Source of the DNA: CAZUHK01 sp964620345
Lineage (GTDB): Bacteria > Planctomycetota > Phycisphaerae > Phycisphaerales > Zrk34
Reading direction: 5' to 3'
Length of the DNA: 6,851 nucleotides
Assembly (NCBI GenBank): GCA_964620345.1
Contig: CAZUHK010000162.1
Span: 1-6,851 of the forward strand
Part shown: positions 5,555 to 6,851 of the stretch, in pieces
How the letters are laid out: each line of letters opens with the position of its first letter
How positions within the stretch are numbered: the stretch's first letter is position 1
Notes under the pieces: model-generated
The model's database searches: none
What the model was told of the DNA's origin: nothing
What the model saw: the letters and a program-made list of their open reading frames with translations, nothing else
Made by a program: the position numbers and the translations under genes

Positions 5555-6847
5555 TTACCGCTCCGGTTCATCTTCACCGGCCAGCCCCAGCTCCACGCGC
5601 AGCGTCGCGGCCAGCCAGCGCAGCTCATCGGTCTCGCGCCCGGTCAGCAGGAGCATCGGCTTGCCCTCGCGCGGCTCGATGCGCAGGCACATCACCGGCT
5701 GATCGTTCACTTCCATGTTGCTCGGGCCCATGCGGATCGTGTCCAGATCGTCGGCCGACCACTCGCGTTGCCCGCTGCGCAGCGGGCCGGCGGTGGTGAC
5801 CAATAGCGTGCGGTCGATCGCGTCGATCGTGGTGCGCCGCTTGCCCATGTGGTAACCGGCGACCAGCAGCCCCACCCCGACGCCCAGAAACAGCAGCGCG
5901 AACCCGCCCAGCGCGAGTGTGCTGCCGATGCCATCGGGCAGGTCGCCCGAGTCGGTCTCGCCGCCCAGAAGCATCGCGCCGAAGATGATCACGCAGAACA
6001 CCGTCCAGACCAGGCCGAACGGGAACAGGCCGACCGACCCCTTCCATATGCCGCGCGGGGGCACGCGCAGCGTCAGGCCGATCGCATCGCGTTCGACTTG
6101 CACATCGCTGCCGGCCGGCTGGACCTCGGCCAGCCGCTGGTCGGCGGCGCGGCGCGCCGCGGCTTGGTCCTGCTCGTCCGGCGGCAGCTCGACGCGCACC
6201 GTCGGCGTCTTGCCCATCAGCTTCGCCGGCTCTCGCGCGCCGATCCGCCGGGCCGACGCCTCCGCGATCGGCTGAAGAAACGCCAGCGGATACCCGCCAG
6301 CCAGCTTCATCGGCTTGATGTCCGGCCCGCTGGCCTCGATCGCGTACATCGCGCCGATCGATTCATCGGTGAAAAGCTCGACACGCTTGCCCGCCCCGCC
6401 GCCGCGATGGCTCTTCACGACGGGCAACGCCCGCACCAGCCGCAGCGTGTGCACCGATTCACCGGCGCGGCCGAACCACAGCTTGATCGGCCCGATCTTC
6501 TCGATCGCGACCAGCCGCCCGTCGCGCAGCTCGATCATCGCCCGCATCCGGTTGGCGAACACCACCAGCCCGCCGACCACCATCGCCAGCCCGATCGCCA
6601 GGCCCGGCAGACCCAGCAGCCCGAAGCCGATCATCAGCCAGCCGAACCATTCGCCCTCGCGCAGCATCTTGATGCCGTTGGAGATCGGCCCGCCCATCCA
6701 GAACACCATGAACAGCAGGACGACCACCCCGAACCCGGCGATCGCCAGCCCCGCGTACCGCCCCTTGCCCAGCTCGCGGCGCGGAAACTCCCACCGCACC
6801 CCGCCGCTGATCCGCTGCATTTCCGGCTGAGCCAACGCCTCACGCAT
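5555..6847 (-). CDS. Uncharacterised four-helix membrane protein with duplicated architecture
   Basis: This 430-residue protein is not assigned to a named family. There are four likely membrane helices, in two pairs: about 31-51 with 71-97, and 271-294 with 308-331. Each pair is followed by a beta-rich stretch: RMRAMIELRDGRLVAIEKIGP to about residue 200, and RRTTIDAIDRTLLVTTAGPL to about residue 420. Each half also begins with a similar segment (GGVRWEFPRRELGKGRY and GLTLRVPPRGIWKGS). The soluble parts recall bacterial PH-like domains that follow paired helices, but this is by pattern only. An Ala/Gln-rich helix (about 225-242) joins the halves. The ATG at 6847 lies four bases from the window edge, so a longer upstream start or an operon partner cannot be excluded; Met10 (6820) is an alternative start. 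The stop is TAA. It is convergent with the methyltransferase. Confidence 0.75.
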   Translation of the reverse strand: MREALAQPEMQRISGGVRWEFPRRELGKGRYAGLAIAGFGVVVLLFMVFWMGGPISNGIKMLREGEWFGWLMIGFGLLGLPGLAIGLAMVVGGLVVFANRMRAMIELRDGRLVAIEKIGPIKLWFGRAGESVHTLRLVRALPVVKSHRGGGAGKRVELFTDESIGAMYAIEASGPDIKPMKLAGGYPLAFLQPIAEASARRIGAREPAKLMGKTPTVRVELPPDEQDQAAARRAADQRLAEVQPAGSDVQVERDAIGLTLRVPPRGIWKGSVGLFPFGLVWTVFCVIIFGAMLLGGETDSGDLPDGIGSTLALGGFALLFLGVGVGLLVAGYHMGKRRTTIDAIDRTLLVTTAGPLRSGQREWSADDLDTIRMGPSNMEVNDQPVMCLRIEPREGKPMLLLTGRETDELRWLAATLRVELGLAGEDEPER

Positions 6848-6851
6848 GGTC

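Overview
The window is GC-rich (roughly two thirds G+C by eye) and carries five substantial protein-coding genes plus three clusters of short palindromic repeats. The combination suggests a member of the Planctomycetota, possibly the Phycisphaerae. It includes an LL-diaminopimelate aminotransferase, a HUH-type REP-associated transposase whose C-terminal wording I associate with planctomycetes, a long TadG-like membrane-anchored protein, and hairpin repeats of the GGAA-loop and GGGTGCCAC types. The taxonomic call is inference; there is no rRNA or other marker here.

Layout. Bases 77-1312 (+) encode dapL, the one-step aminotransferase of lysine and diaminopimelate synthesis. Bases 1313-1470 hold a short tandem duplication over the dapL stop, a REP-like hairpin and a good promoter for the next gene. 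Bases 1471-2079 (+) encode a single-domain HUH/Y1 transposase of the RAYT type. Bases 2080-2194 hold further copies of the same hairpin unit, one of them identical over 26 bases to the upstream copy, so the transposase is bracketed by its probable substrate repeats. Bases 2195-4243 (-) encode a TadE/TadG-like protein with one membrane anchor and a large extracytoplasmic part. A short divergent promoter region separates it from a COG1092-type rRNA methyltransferase at 4337-5275 (+). The convergent gap 5276-5554 contains a large double palindrome (an inverted pair of GGGTGCCAC hairpin units), a separate GGAA-loop hairpin and an open frame of doubtful status. Bases 5555-6847 (-) encode a membrane protein built from two similar halves, each a pair of membrane helices followed by a beta-rich domain.

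The genes do not form one operon or pathway. Transcription units appear to be dapL alone, the transposase alone (own promoter), the divergent TadG-like/methyltransferase pair, and the membrane protein, whose upstream context lies outside the window. The unifying feature is the repeat biology: all three repeat clusters lie downstream of gene 3' ends, and the only divergent gap has none. The best candidate for an under-described system is the transposase with its bracketing hairpin units. I see no defence island, CRISPR array, tRNA, rRNA or prophage.
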